From contig JBKHBN010000018.1 of NCBI GenBank assembly GCA_046542355.1, positions 1 to 36,515 on the forward strand: DNA of 36,515 bases, written 5' to 3'. Shown here piece by piece: positions 1-6,352 of this stretch (positions are counted from its first letter, which is position 1; every line of letters begins with the position of its first letter). The stretch is from UBA1672 sp046542355 (lineage in GTDB: Bacteria; Pseudomonadota; Alphaproteobacteria; Micavibrionales; Micavibrionaceae). The position numbers and the translations under genes are program-made. The notes below the pieces were generated by a model that was not told the origin of the DNA, searched no databases, and saw only the letters and a program-made list of their open reading frames with translations.

Positions 1-136
1 TCCTCCTTGATAATACTATCGACAGAATCGCAAATTTATAAACAAATGTCAGGGGGTTTTAGAGACGCCCTTAAGATATCTGTTAACAATATGTGGAAAT
101 GTCCGATTATCCTCGAATATGTGGGTAAGAATTGCA

Positions 137-153
137 GGAAATCTTGAATTTCC
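137..153. promoter_or_regulatory. Inverted repeat upstream of arsR (possible operator)
   Basis: Perfect 6-bp arms (GGAAAT / ATTTCC) surround a 5-nt centre, about 30 bp before the TTGACA box that precedes arsR. ArsR-family repressors bind short inverted repeats near their own promoter, so this is a candidate operator. Only the symmetry is seen in the sequence; binding is an inference, and a site overlapping the -35/-10 region would be more usual. Confidence 0.3.
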
Positions 154-181
154 AACGGAACAAGTAATGTGCTATATGCTA

Positions 182-210
182 TTGACACTCTTTTATATTT
201 CTATTATTCC
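182..210 (+). promoter_or_regulatory. Candidate promoter of the ars operon
   Basis: A perfect -35 box TTGACA lies at 182-187. The -10 is less clear: TATTAT at 202-207 has a 14-nt spacer, and TATTCC at 205-210 has 17 nt. Transcription would begin almost at the ATG at 217, so the arsR message could be nearly leaderless, or translation could begin at the ATG at 241. The box lies inside the longest open frame (from 169), which argues against a start at 169. Confidence 0.4.
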
Positions 211-216
211 AGACAA

Positions 217-597
217 ATGGATATTAAAGAAGCAAGTATAATGTTTGCCGCACTTTCACAAGAAACCCGCTTGCGGGCGTTTCGACTGTTGGTAAGTGCC
301 GGTGAGGAGGGCTTACCCGCTGGAGCGTTGAGTGAAGCGCTTGGCGTGCCGCATAATACCATGTCATTTCACCTGAACCACTTGTCAAATGCCAATATTG
401 TAACGTCTCGCCGTGAAGGGCGCTCAATCATATATTCGGCCAACTTCCCGCTGGTGAGAGATTTAATACGGTTTATGGTTCGAGATTGCTGTGGTGTTGA
501 GTTTGCCAGTATCAGAGAAAACAAAAAAGGGGTTTCAATTATTGAGCTTTCGGCTTGCGCATATAAAAAAGAACATGCACAAAATAAAACATTTTAA
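217..597 (+). CDS. arsR: ArsR-family repressor with a C-terminal Cys-Cys pair
   Basis: Small winged-helix repressor of 126 residues, first gene of the arsenic operon. The helix-turn-helix covers about residues 30-75, with the recognition region around ALGVPHNTMSFHLNHL, typical of ArsR/SmtB proteins. The classical metal site of E. coli ArsR (ELCVCDL in helix 3) is absent. Instead there is an adjacent pair Cys91-Cys92 (RDCCGV) and a further Cys114 near the C-terminus. From family knowledge, adjacent C-terminal cysteines occur in atypical ArsR proteins, including repressors selective for trivalent methyl- or phenyl-arsenicals, which would match the arsP/arsEFG genes downstream. I chose the ATG at 217 because a promoter-like TTGACA lies between it and the earlier start at 169; the ATG at 241 is also possible. 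The G+C content is lower here than in the following genes. Confidence 0.85.
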   Translation: MDIKEASIMFAALSQETRLRAFRLLVSAGEEGLPAGALSEALGVPHNTMSFHLNHLSNANIVTSRREGRSIIYSANFPLVRDLIRFMVRDCCGVEFASIRENKKGVSIIELSACAYKKEHAQNKTF

Positions 598-610
598 AAA
601 GGAAATGGGC

Positions 611-1912
611 ATGAACTGGAAAGATGAATGGAAAAAACTTGCTGCTATAGTTGCCGTGTTTCTGATTTGCTATTACCTGCCCGTAGGGGCGGCGCGGTTT
701 GATAACGCAGTTCTTGAGGCCTTTCATCTTGTTAAATGGTATGCGCAGGAACATGTGCTGCTTTGCCTGATCCCTGCCTTTTTCATTGCAGGCGCGATTG
801 GCGTGTTTATCAGTCAGGCTGCGGTGATGAAGTATCTGGGCGCAAAGGCAAATAAAGTTCTGGCCTATGGAGTGGCATCCGTTTCCGGCACAATTCTGGC
901 TGTTTGCTCATGCACCGTTTTGCCTTTGTTCGCGGGAATTTACCGCATGGGCGCAGGCCTTGGCCCTGCTATAGCCTTTCTTTACTCGGGCCCTGCCATC
1001 AACGTGCTGGCCATTATTCTGACTGCGCGCATATTAGGCCCTGAACTGGGGGTAGCGCGCGCCGTGGGCGCGGTGGTTTTTGCCATTGTGATCGGTCTCG
1101 TAATGCACTTTATCTATCGCAATGAGGAAAACGCCAAGGCCTCCGCGCAAGTCGTGTTGCCCGACGACGAAACGGGCCGCCCTTTGTGGCAGAATGCGCT
1201 GTATTTCGCCGCGATGGTAGGCATTCTGGTTTTTGCCAATTGGGGCAGGCCCGATCAGGTAGCAGGCTTATGGGCTGCGATTTATGAAGCCAAGTGGCTT
1301 ATCACGAGCGGTTTCGCACTGGCCTTTGCCGTGATGCTGAATCTGTGGTTTGGAATGAAAGCGTGGAAGATAGCCGCAACGGCTGTTCCTGTTGCGACAT
1401 TAGCATTCTTATTTCCGGAGCAGCCTTTGGCTGCTTTTACCGCGGGTGTAATCGGTCTTTCGGTATTCACCGGCACCGACAAGGGCGAGACAGGTGAATG
1501 GTTCGCGTCTTCATGGGGCTTTGCCAAACAGATACTGCCGCTTTTGCTTATTGGTGTTTTGATCGCTGGCGTCTTGCTTGGCCGTGTGGGACATGAAGGA
1601 TTGATCCCATCCGAATGGGTGGCCTCAGCAGTAGGCGGCAACGGGCTTGGAGCCAATTTGTTCGCCTCGGTCGCGGGGGCTTTCATGTATTTCGCAACGC
1701 TGACAGAAGTGCCCATAGTTCAGGGACTGATCGGCAGCGGCATGGGAAAAGGCCCGGCACTGGCGCTTCTTTTGGCAGGCCCGGCGCTCAGCCTGCCAAA
1801 TATGCTGGTGATCCGCTCTGTCATTGGCACGCAGAAAACAGCCGTATTTATTAGTCTAGTCATCGTCATGGCGACAATCAGCGGCATGATCTTTGGAACC
1901 TTTTTCGGATAG
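611..1912 (+). CDS. arsP: ArsP-family organoarsenical efflux permease
   Basis: Polytopic inner-membrane permease of about 433 residues, of the ArsP/DUF318 (PF03773) type. The signature is seen at residues 93-140: a CSC motif (Cys99, Cys101) followed by TVLPLFAGIYRMGAGLGPA and a SGPAINVLAI segment. A second, repeat-like half near the C-terminus contains TLTEVPIVQGLIGSGMGKGPA and LLAGPALSLPNM. Known ArsP proteins extrude trivalent organoarsenicals such as methylarsenite and trivalent roxarsone, and the CSC cysteines are thought to bind the As(III) ligand. The ATG at 611 is preceded by AGGA at a good distance (ATG at 605 is an alternative); the frame is open from 491 but that part overlaps arsR. 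The gene starts 13 nt after arsR. G+C is much higher than in the chromosomal genes to the right, a sign of transfer. Confidence 0.88.
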   Translation: MNWKDEWKKLAAIVAVFLICYYLPVGAARFDNAVLEAFHLVKWYAQEHVLLCLIPAFFIAGAIGVFISQAAVMKYLGAKANKVLAYGVASVSGTILAVCSCTVLPLFAGIYRMGAGLGPAIAFLYSGPAINVLAIILTARILGPELGVARAVGAVVFAIVIGLVMHFIYRNEENAKASAQVVLPDDETGRPLWQNALYFAAMVGILVFANWGRPDQVAGLWAAIYEAKWLITSGFALAFAVMLNLWFGMKAWKIAATAVPVATLAFLFPEQPLAAFTAGVIGLSVFTGTDKGETGEWFASSWGFAKQILPLLLIGVLIAGVLLGRVGHEGLIPSEWVASAVGGNGLGANLFASVAGAFMYFATLTEVPIVQGLIGSGMGKGPALALLLAGPALSLPNMLVIRSVIGTQKTAVFISLVIVMATISGMIFGTFFG

Positions 1913-1928
1913 GGACGCAGTAAGGAAA

Positions 1929-2387
1929 ATGAGCGGCAGTTGTTATAGAAAATTCCGATGGGTGCGGGGGATTTACGTGGTTCCCGCCCTGACTGCCAGC
2001 CTCCTGTTTTTTGCTTTTTCCAGCAAAGCGAATGAGCCCGCTGTAATCCATGCGGAGCAAGTGCACCAGATGCTTGGAAGCGATAAAGTGATTCTCATCG
2101 ACAACAGGCCCGCGCCTATGTTCGAGGCCGGGCATCTGCCGCAGGCTTTGAGCATGACATATTTTGAGCCGGGCAGCCCGCAGAACGAGATGACCCGAGA
2201 TATGCTTGAGCCGTTTAAGGGCAAGAAACTTATTTTTTATTGCTCGGGCGCAAACAGGGCGTACCATGCGGGACAGAAAGCTCTCGAATGGGGCATTTCT
2301 TCGAAAGTGTTCTGGTTCAAGGGCGGCTGGCCGGAATGGCAGGAATACACAGCTTCGATACAAAATCAAACAGGAGAAGAACCATGA
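1929..2387 (+). CDS. Exported rhodanese-domain protein
   Basis: Protein of 152 residues with a basic start and a hydrophobic segment at about residues 14-31, ending in a possible signal-peptidase site (SSKANE), so the rhodanese domain (about 38-142) probably faces the periplasm. The domain has IDNRPAPMFEAGHLPQA and the active-site loop CSGANR with Cys105, the persulfide-carrying residue of sulfurtransferases, followed by KGGWPEW. The ATG at 1929 has AAGGA directly upstream, though the spacing is short. The stop overlaps the next gene (ATGA), so translation is coupled to arsE. Single-domain rhodaneses move sulfur from thiosulfate or a persulfide to thiols. In an arsenic operon the role could be sulfur supply or thiol redox chemistry; this is an inference. 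It shares the high G+C of its neighbours. Confidence 0.8.
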   Translation: MSGSCYRKFRWVRGIYVVPALTASLLFFAFSSKANEPAVIHAEQVHQMLGSDKVILIDNRPAPMFEAGHLPQALSMTYFEPGSPQNEMTRDMLEPFKGKKLIFYCSGANRAYHAGQKALEWGISSKVFWFKGGWPEWQEYTASIQNQTGEEP

Positions 2388-2614
2388 AGAAAATCACGAT
2401 ACTGGGCACTGGCTGCCCGAAATGCAAAACCCTTGCCGACAATGCCGAGCAGGCGGCAAAGGATGCGGGGATTGAATACGAAATCGGAAAGGTGCAGGAC
2501 ATCGCCGACATCGTGGCAATGGGCGTGATGAGCACGCCCGCGCTTGCCATCGACGGCAAGGTGGTTTCAAGCGGCAAAGTTTTGTCGCCCAAGGAAATCA
2601 AGGAACTGCTTTAA
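2384..2614 (+). CDS. arsE: Small thioredoxin-like protein (ArsE-like)
   Basis: A 76-residue cytoplasmic protein without signal peptide. It begins MKKITILGTGCPKC, so Cys11 and Cys14 form a CPKC redox motif directly after the first beta strand. A conserved STPALAIDGKVV region holds the cis-proline. This is the small thioredoxin_3 type (redox-active disulfide protein 2). The start codon overlaps the rhodanese stop by 4 nt and has AGGAG upstream. It is followed by ArsF- and ArsG-type genes, the same order as the arsEFG set linked to resistance to nitro-phenylarsenicals, so the name arsE rests on size, fold and position. It could pass electrons to ArsG or ArsF, or chelate arsenic with its dithiol. 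The general assignment is firm; the precise role is inferred. Confidence 0.8.
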   Translation: MKKITILGTGCPKCKTLADNAEQAAKDAGIEYEIGKVQDIADIVAMGVMSTPALAIDGKVVSSGKVLSPKEIKELL

Positions 2615-2638
2615 CTGCTTTAAAAGAAAAGGCTTACA

Positions 2639-3082
2639 ATGAAGAGAAGAATAATCACGGTATTGCTGGCGATATCGCTTGCCCTCGGAATATCCTCAAG
2701 CGCTTTCGCGGAGGAGGAAGCGTCGCTTCCGGCATCTGAGCATCAGGTAATTGCCTATTACTTCCACGGCACTGCCAGATGTTATTCCTGCAAGCTGATA
2801 GAAGACTATACCGAAGAAGCTATAAAAACCGGATTCCCGGATGAACTGGAAGACGGGCGGCTGGTGTGGAAATCGCTGAACATGGAAAAAAGCGACAACA
2901 GGCATTTCGTGACGGATTACGGCCTTTATACGAAATCAGTCGTCATCTCGAAAATGGAAAACGGAGAGGAAACCGATTGGAAAAACCTTAGCCGGGTGTG
3001 GAACCTGATAAGGAACAAACCCGCTTTCATCGCCTATATTCAGGATGAAACCAGAAATATGCTTGAGGAGAAAAGCGAATGA
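2639..3082 (+). CDS. arsF: ArsF-family exported CxxC protein (nitrophenyl-arsenical reductase subunit type)
   Basis: A 147-residue protein with a clear signal peptide (residues 1-24, ending SSSAFA before EE). The mature part starts with YYFHGTARCYSC, giving a Cys48-x-x-Cys51 motif, and continues with a mixed alpha/beta domain that looks thioredoxin-like but lacks a normal WCGPC. As I remember the family, ArsF belongs to arsEFG, where ArsE/ArsF take part in reducing the nitro group of roxarsone or nitarsone and ArsG exports the amino product. A protein without a visible flavin or metal site is more easily read as a periplasmic thiol carrier. The gene follows arsE by 24 nt and overlaps the arsG start by 4 nt (ATGA). 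High G+C as in the rest of the island. Confidence 0.78.
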   Translation: MKRRIITVLLAISLALGISSSAFAEEEASLPASEHQVIAYYFHGTARCYSCKLIEDYTEEAIKTGFPDELEDGRLVWKSLNMEKSDNRHFVTDYGLYTKSVVISKMENGEETDWKNLSRVWNLIRNKPAFIAYIQDETRNMLEEKSE

Positions 3083-3771
3083 CAGAGTTTGTATTAGCTT
3101 GGGGGCTTGCCCTGTGGCTTGGTGTTCTCACGTCCATAAGCCCATGCCCGCTTGCAACGAATATCGCCGCCATATCCTATATCGGCAAAAGGGTCGAGCG
3201 CCCTGCGTTGGTGTTCTGGTCAGGGGCTTTTTACACGTTCGGGCGGACGCTGACCTATACGGCGCTCGGCATGCTGCTGGTCGCGGGGCTGCTCGCGATC
3301 CCGGAGCTTTCGCTCTTCCTTCAGACGAATATGAACAAAATTCTTGGCCCGCTGCTGATTGTTGCAGGCGTTTTCCTGCTCGGGCTGATAAAACTGAATT
3401 TCGGCAGTGGCGGTTTCGGAAGCGCGCTGAAAGACAAGGCGCAGGACTGGGGCGTATGGGGCGCGGGCGCGCTCGGCATCCTGTTTGCGCTTTCGTTCTG
3501 CCCGGTCTCGGCGGCTCTGTTTTTCGGCAGCCTGATCCCGCTTGCGGTCAAGTTTGAATCGGGTCTTGTCATCCCCGCGCTCTACGGTATCGGCACCGCC
3601 GTTCCAGTGGTGGCTTTTGCCGTGTTGCTGGGCGTCGGCATGCACTCGGTTAGCAAGTGGTTCCAGAAACTCACCCAAGTTGAATTATGGGCGCGGCGCA
3701 TTACAGGCGCTATCTTTATCCTTGTTGGTTTTTGTTATATTTTGACGTATATATTCGGACTTTCGTTCTAA
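3079..3771 (+). CDS. arsG: ArsG-family membrane protein, CcdA/DsbD-like
   Basis: Inner-membrane protein of 230 residues with about six hydrophobic helices in two related halves. Each half carries a Cys-Pro motif in its first helix: SISPCPLATN (Cys23) and ALSFCPVSAAL (Cys141). That layout is the hallmark of CcdA/DsbD-type carriers, which move electrons across the membrane by a disulfide formed between these two cysteines. The family is annotated as the ArsG efflux permease for aromatic aminoarsenicals, so the sequence allows two readings: exporter or thiol-electron carrier. It overlaps arsF by 4 nt (ATGA) and is followed by a second CcdA-like gene after 13 nt. G+C is high, and this is the last gene with the foreign composition. 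Confidence 0.8.
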   Translation: MTEFVLAWGLALWLGVLTSISPCPLATNIAAISYIGKRVERPALVFWSGAFYTFGRTLTYTALGMLLVAGLLAIPELSLFLQTNMNKILGPLLIVAGVFLLGLIKLNFGSGGFGSALKDKAQDWGVWGAGALGILFALSFCPVSAALFFGSLIPLAVKFESGLVIPALYGIGTAVPVVAFAVLLGVGMHSVSKWFQKLTQVELWARRITGAIFILVGFCYILTYIFGLSF

Positions 3772-3784
3772 AAGGAGCTTTATT

Positions 3785-5158
3785 GTGAAAAGGTTTTGGA
3801 CATTATTGTTAATGCTAACGGCTATAATGCTTAGCCCCGCCAAAGCGAATGCTAAAAATGATGTTGATATGGTTTTCTTTTGGGGCGTGGGTTGCCCTCA
3901 TTGCAAAGATGCGATGCCTTTTCTTGATGAATTGGAAAAGAAATACCCAAGCCTAACCATTTACAGCTTTGAAACATGGCAAAACAGCAAAAATGTTAAG
4001 ATTCTTGAAAAAGTAGGGCGAGCCTATAACGCCCCTATCACGGCGGTTCCTGCCTTCATTATTGGCGATTACGCTCCGATAGTCGGTTATAGCGAATATA
4101 TGCAAAAAGACATAATAGAAAAAGTCAGCGCATGTATAGAAAATGGCTGCGTCAGTCCTTTAGTTAAAGCGGGGATAAAGCCACCCCCAACCGAAAAAGA
4201 AGTCGAGGAAGCCGCTGAAGAAGAAGCAGTTTTGGATTTACCGGAGGAAAACGAAACCCCTCCACTTACCCCAGAAACAAAGAACACCACAAATGATAAG
4301 GGGGAGATAATATACATTCCCTTTTTTGGAGAAATGAATTTATTGGACTCCTCTTTAGTGCTGTCTACTTTACTGATTGCTTTTGTAGATGGGTTTAATC
4401 CGTGCTCAACCTGGTTGATAATGTTCCTGCTTGGAATGGTTATACATACAAGGTCGCGGAAAAAAATGCTGATCGTTTCTTTAACGTTTCTTTTAATCAC
4501 ATCCATAGTATACGGAGCATTCATACTTGGCGTACTGAATGTGTTTATGTATGTGGGGTACATGAAATGGATACAGATTGTTGTTGCAATAATCGCCTTG
4601 TTATTTGCTGCGGTTAATATCAAGGACTACTTCTGGTTCAAAAAGGGTATATCTTTTACCATATCAGACAAACACAAGCCGGGAATATTCAAGGATATGC
4701 GCGAGATTATCAAGCCGGGAAAGACGATATTTGCAATGATGTCTGCAACGGCTGTTCTGGCGCTTGGTGTTGTTCTGGTAGAGCTTCCGTGCACCGCAGG
4801 ATTTCCGGTGATCTGGGCAAACTTGCTTGCAAAAAACGATGTCCACGGAATGTATTTCTTTACATTGTTTAGCATATACATCCTGATATACCTGCTTGAT
4901 GAGCTGGCAATTATTCTTGCTGCGGTTATAACGCTTAAAGTTACAAAGTTTGAAGAAAAGCATGGCAGAGTGCTCAAGCTTATAGGCGGCATGGTTATGG
5001 CCTCTCTTGCGGGATTTATGCTATTTTCACCAGACACCCTAAACACACTTAAAGGAACATTGCTGGTCTTTGTTATTGCAGCAGTTTCTTCCGCAACAAT
5101 TATTGTTGTGCACAAAAATGTGTTGTCAAGGACGAGGGGTAAGGATTCCAGAGGATAA
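3785..5158 (+). CDS. Periplasmic thioredoxin domain fused to a CcdA-like membrane domain
   Basis: Fusion protein of 457 residues. Residues 1-23 are a signal peptide; about 25-125 form a thioredoxin-like domain with FFWGVGCPHC (Cys37, Cys40) and a cis-proline at TAVPAF. A second pair, Cys117 and Cys122, follows. Residues 130-175 are an acidic, Pro/Thr-rich linker. From about 188 there are six to eight membrane helices with two Cys-Pro-type motifs, DGFNPCSTW (Cys207) and VELPCTAGFP (Cys336), as in CcdA/DsbD carriers. The parts suggest a self-contained unit that moves electrons from the cytoplasm to its own periplasmic CxxC domain. The GTG start has AGGAG at ideal spacing (3773-3777), 13 nt after arsG, so it is probably cotranscribed. 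Unlike arsP to arsG it is AT-rich (about 40% G+C in one sample line), so it may have joined from another source. Function is inferred. Confidence 0.8.
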   Translation: MKRFWTLLLMLTAIMLSPAKANAKNDVDMVFFWGVGCPHCKDAMPFLDELEKKYPSLTIYSFETWQNSKNVKILEKVGRAYNAPITAVPAFIIGDYAPIVGYSEYMQKDIIEKVSACIENGCVSPLVKAGIKPPPTEKEVEEAAEEEAVLDLPEENETPPLTPETKNTTNDKGEIIYIPFFGEMNLLDSSLVLSTLLIAFVDGFNPCSTWLIMFLLGMVIHTRSRKKMLIVSLTFLLITSIVYGAFILGVLNVFMYVGYMKWIQIVVAIIALLFAAVNIKDYFWFKKGISFTISDKHKPGIFKDMREIIKPGKTIFAMMSATAVLALGVVLVELPCTAGFPVIWANLLAKNDVHGMYFFTLFSIYILIYLLDELAIILAAVITLKVTKFEEKHGRVLKLIGGMVMASLAGFMLFSPDTLNTLKGTLLVFVIAAVSSATIIVVHKNVLSRTRGKDSRG

Positions 5159-5253
5159 TATACTAAGTTACTGTCAATAAATACGGCAAGCCATCCCTTA
5201 GCCAATTTATGCATGTTTGATTTAGATTATGTCGGTTTGTAAGATAAAAATCG

Positions 5254-5282
5254 TTGACGTCCGTTTAATGTAAAAGTGTATA
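5254..5282 (+). promoter_or_regulatory. Promoter-like sequence facing the tRNA-Met gene
   Basis: TTGACG at 5254-5259 and TGTATA at 5277-5282 are separated by exactly 17 nt, a good sigma-70-type layout. Transcription would start near 5289 and run rightwards, antisense to the tRNA-Met gene and towards the hypothetical gene at 5553. It may be the promoter of that gene, a leftover of an excised element, or chance in AT-rich DNA. Confidence 0.4.
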
Positions 5283-5311
5283 CCATGTCTCCGGTATGGA
5301 CCAGGGGTGAA

Positions 5312-5388
5312 TGGTAGCGGAGGAGGGACTTGAACCCCCGACACATGGATTATGATTCCACTGCTCTAACCGGCTGAGCTACTCCGCC
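5312..5388 (-). tRNA. tRNA-Met (anticodon CAT, elongator type)
   Basis: The minus strand reads a full 77-nt tRNA cloverleaf with CCA encoded. Acceptor strand GGCGGAG pairs with CTCCGCT (terminal G-U), the D-arm contains GCTCAGCCGG, the anticodon stem GTGGA/TCCAT holds loop ATCATAA with anticodon CAT, and the T-arm contains GGGGGTTCAAGTCCC. The sequence resembles the elongator tRNA-Met of alphaproteobacteria; it lacks the initiator features (CCC before the anticodon loop, unpaired 1-72). A CAT anticodon can also belong to tRNA-Ile(k2C), which I consider less likely. Its 3' end faces the arsenic island, the usual side for tRNA-targeting integration. A weak hairpin (ATACC/GGTAT, 5280-5297) followed by a short T stretch could terminate it. 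Confidence 0.95.
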
Positions 5389-5433
5389 ATAAATTCGAAC
5401 CAACTGCGTGTGATCCTGAATAATAGAAAGGCG

Positions 5434-5463
5434 TATATGGCCTGTTTTGGTGGTTCTTGTCAA
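5434..5463 (-). promoter_or_regulatory. Promoter of tRNA-Met
   Basis: On the minus strand a perfect TTGACA (5463-5458) is followed after 18 nt by CATATA (5439-5434). Transcription would begin about 40 nt before the mature tRNA. Position and a perfect -35 make it a likely tRNA promoter. Confidence 0.5.
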
Positions 5464-5552
5464 GTCTGTTTTCAGTTGTTGGGATTTGCGGTGCGCTAAA
5501 AATTGTTATTATACGAAAAAAAGATTATAATGGTGTGGTAGAAGATTAGTAT

Positions 5553-6344
5553 GTGTTGAGGTTGGTGGTGAATACAGAAGAATATGTTGATCATTTATGT
5601 CCGGGCAAGCCTGTTGCTGAGCCGAATTTTCATGTTCATTCAGAAGCGTATATAGAGGCAGAGCCTAATCCAGAGTTACAGATGTTCTTGCGCGAGGATA
5701 ATGCGAATGCGTTTCGATTTATAGATATTCGCCCGGGCGCTGTTTTGCAGGATGCTGATGGGCAGCCGCATACCGTCTTTAGCTTTGCAGATGAAAATGG
5801 GTTTGAGCATTTTGCGTATCATTTTCCGGAAGCTGTTGAGGCTGCGGGGTTGAGGTTTCATCAAGAGATGTTGGAGGCCGGATGTACGGAAGAGATTGGG
5901 ATGGAGGAGCTAAAGGATGTTTTGGCTGGTTATCAGGGACATCTTTTGCTTGCTGAAAAATATGGCGCAGAGTTTCGTGAAAATATTGGTGGTCCGGCTC
6001 TCGTCACTCTTGATGAATTGCGCGAGGCGTTGCCCGCGTTAAGAGAGGAGGTTGAAGCGCTTGAGACGTCGCTCGAGGGACCAGTGTGGCATCCGATGAC
6101 GTGGGTTGATAGAGGGTTAGAGGCGATTAAAGGTGCTAATGATGGTTTGGCTGGCGAGATTGATAAGATTAATCAGGAGAATGCAGCGAAATTTGGCGAT
6201 GATTTACAACGTACTGCTGAAACCCTTGAAGAGCTTCGGCAGAAAGCTGGAGATAGAGGGTTTTTTGGTAATGTTAATAAAGGGATGGAACATATTGCGA
6301 ATCCGGATGCGGAGCCTAAACCTCCAGCGCCGTCTTCGCCCTAG
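5553..6344 (+). CDS. Hypothetical protein with acidic, probably helical C-terminal half
   Basis: I do not recognise this 263-residue soluble protein. It is acidic, has no signal peptide or membrane segment, and ends in a Pro-rich tail (PKPPAPSSP). The second half (about 145-245) is rich in Glu, Leu, Ala and Lys (for example LREEVEALETSLEG and RTAETLEELRQKAGD), which suggests long helices or a coiled coil. The frame begins with GTG at 5553; a GTG at 5568 with GAGG just upstream is a good alternative. Codon use fits the chromosomal genes rather than the island. It converges on mnmA with only 8 nt between them. No function can be given. Confidence 0.65.
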   Translation: MLRLVVNTEEYVDHLCPGKPVAEPNFHVHSEAYIEAEPNPELQMFLREDNANAFRFIDIRPGAVLQDADGQPHTVFSFADENGFEHFAYHFPEAVEAAGLRFHQEMLEAGCTEEIGMEELKDVLAGYQGHLLLAEKYGAEFRENIGGPALVTLDELREALPALREEVEALETSLEGPVWHPMTWVDRGLEAIKGANDGLAGEIDKINQENAAKFGDDLQRTAETLEELRQKAGDRGFFGNVNKGMEHIANPDAEPKPPAPSSP

Positions 6345-6352
6345 GGTTTTGA

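Noticed and set aside
1..60. Search for a second copy of the tRNA 3' end as attachment site
   Set aside because: The first bases contain TCCTCC only; no match to the tRNA end beyond chance. The other border, if present, must lie outside the window.
491..610. Upstream extension of the arsP reading frame
   Set aside because: Overlaps the end of arsR in another frame; the ATG at 611 has a well-placed ribosome site and gives the natural permease N-terminus.
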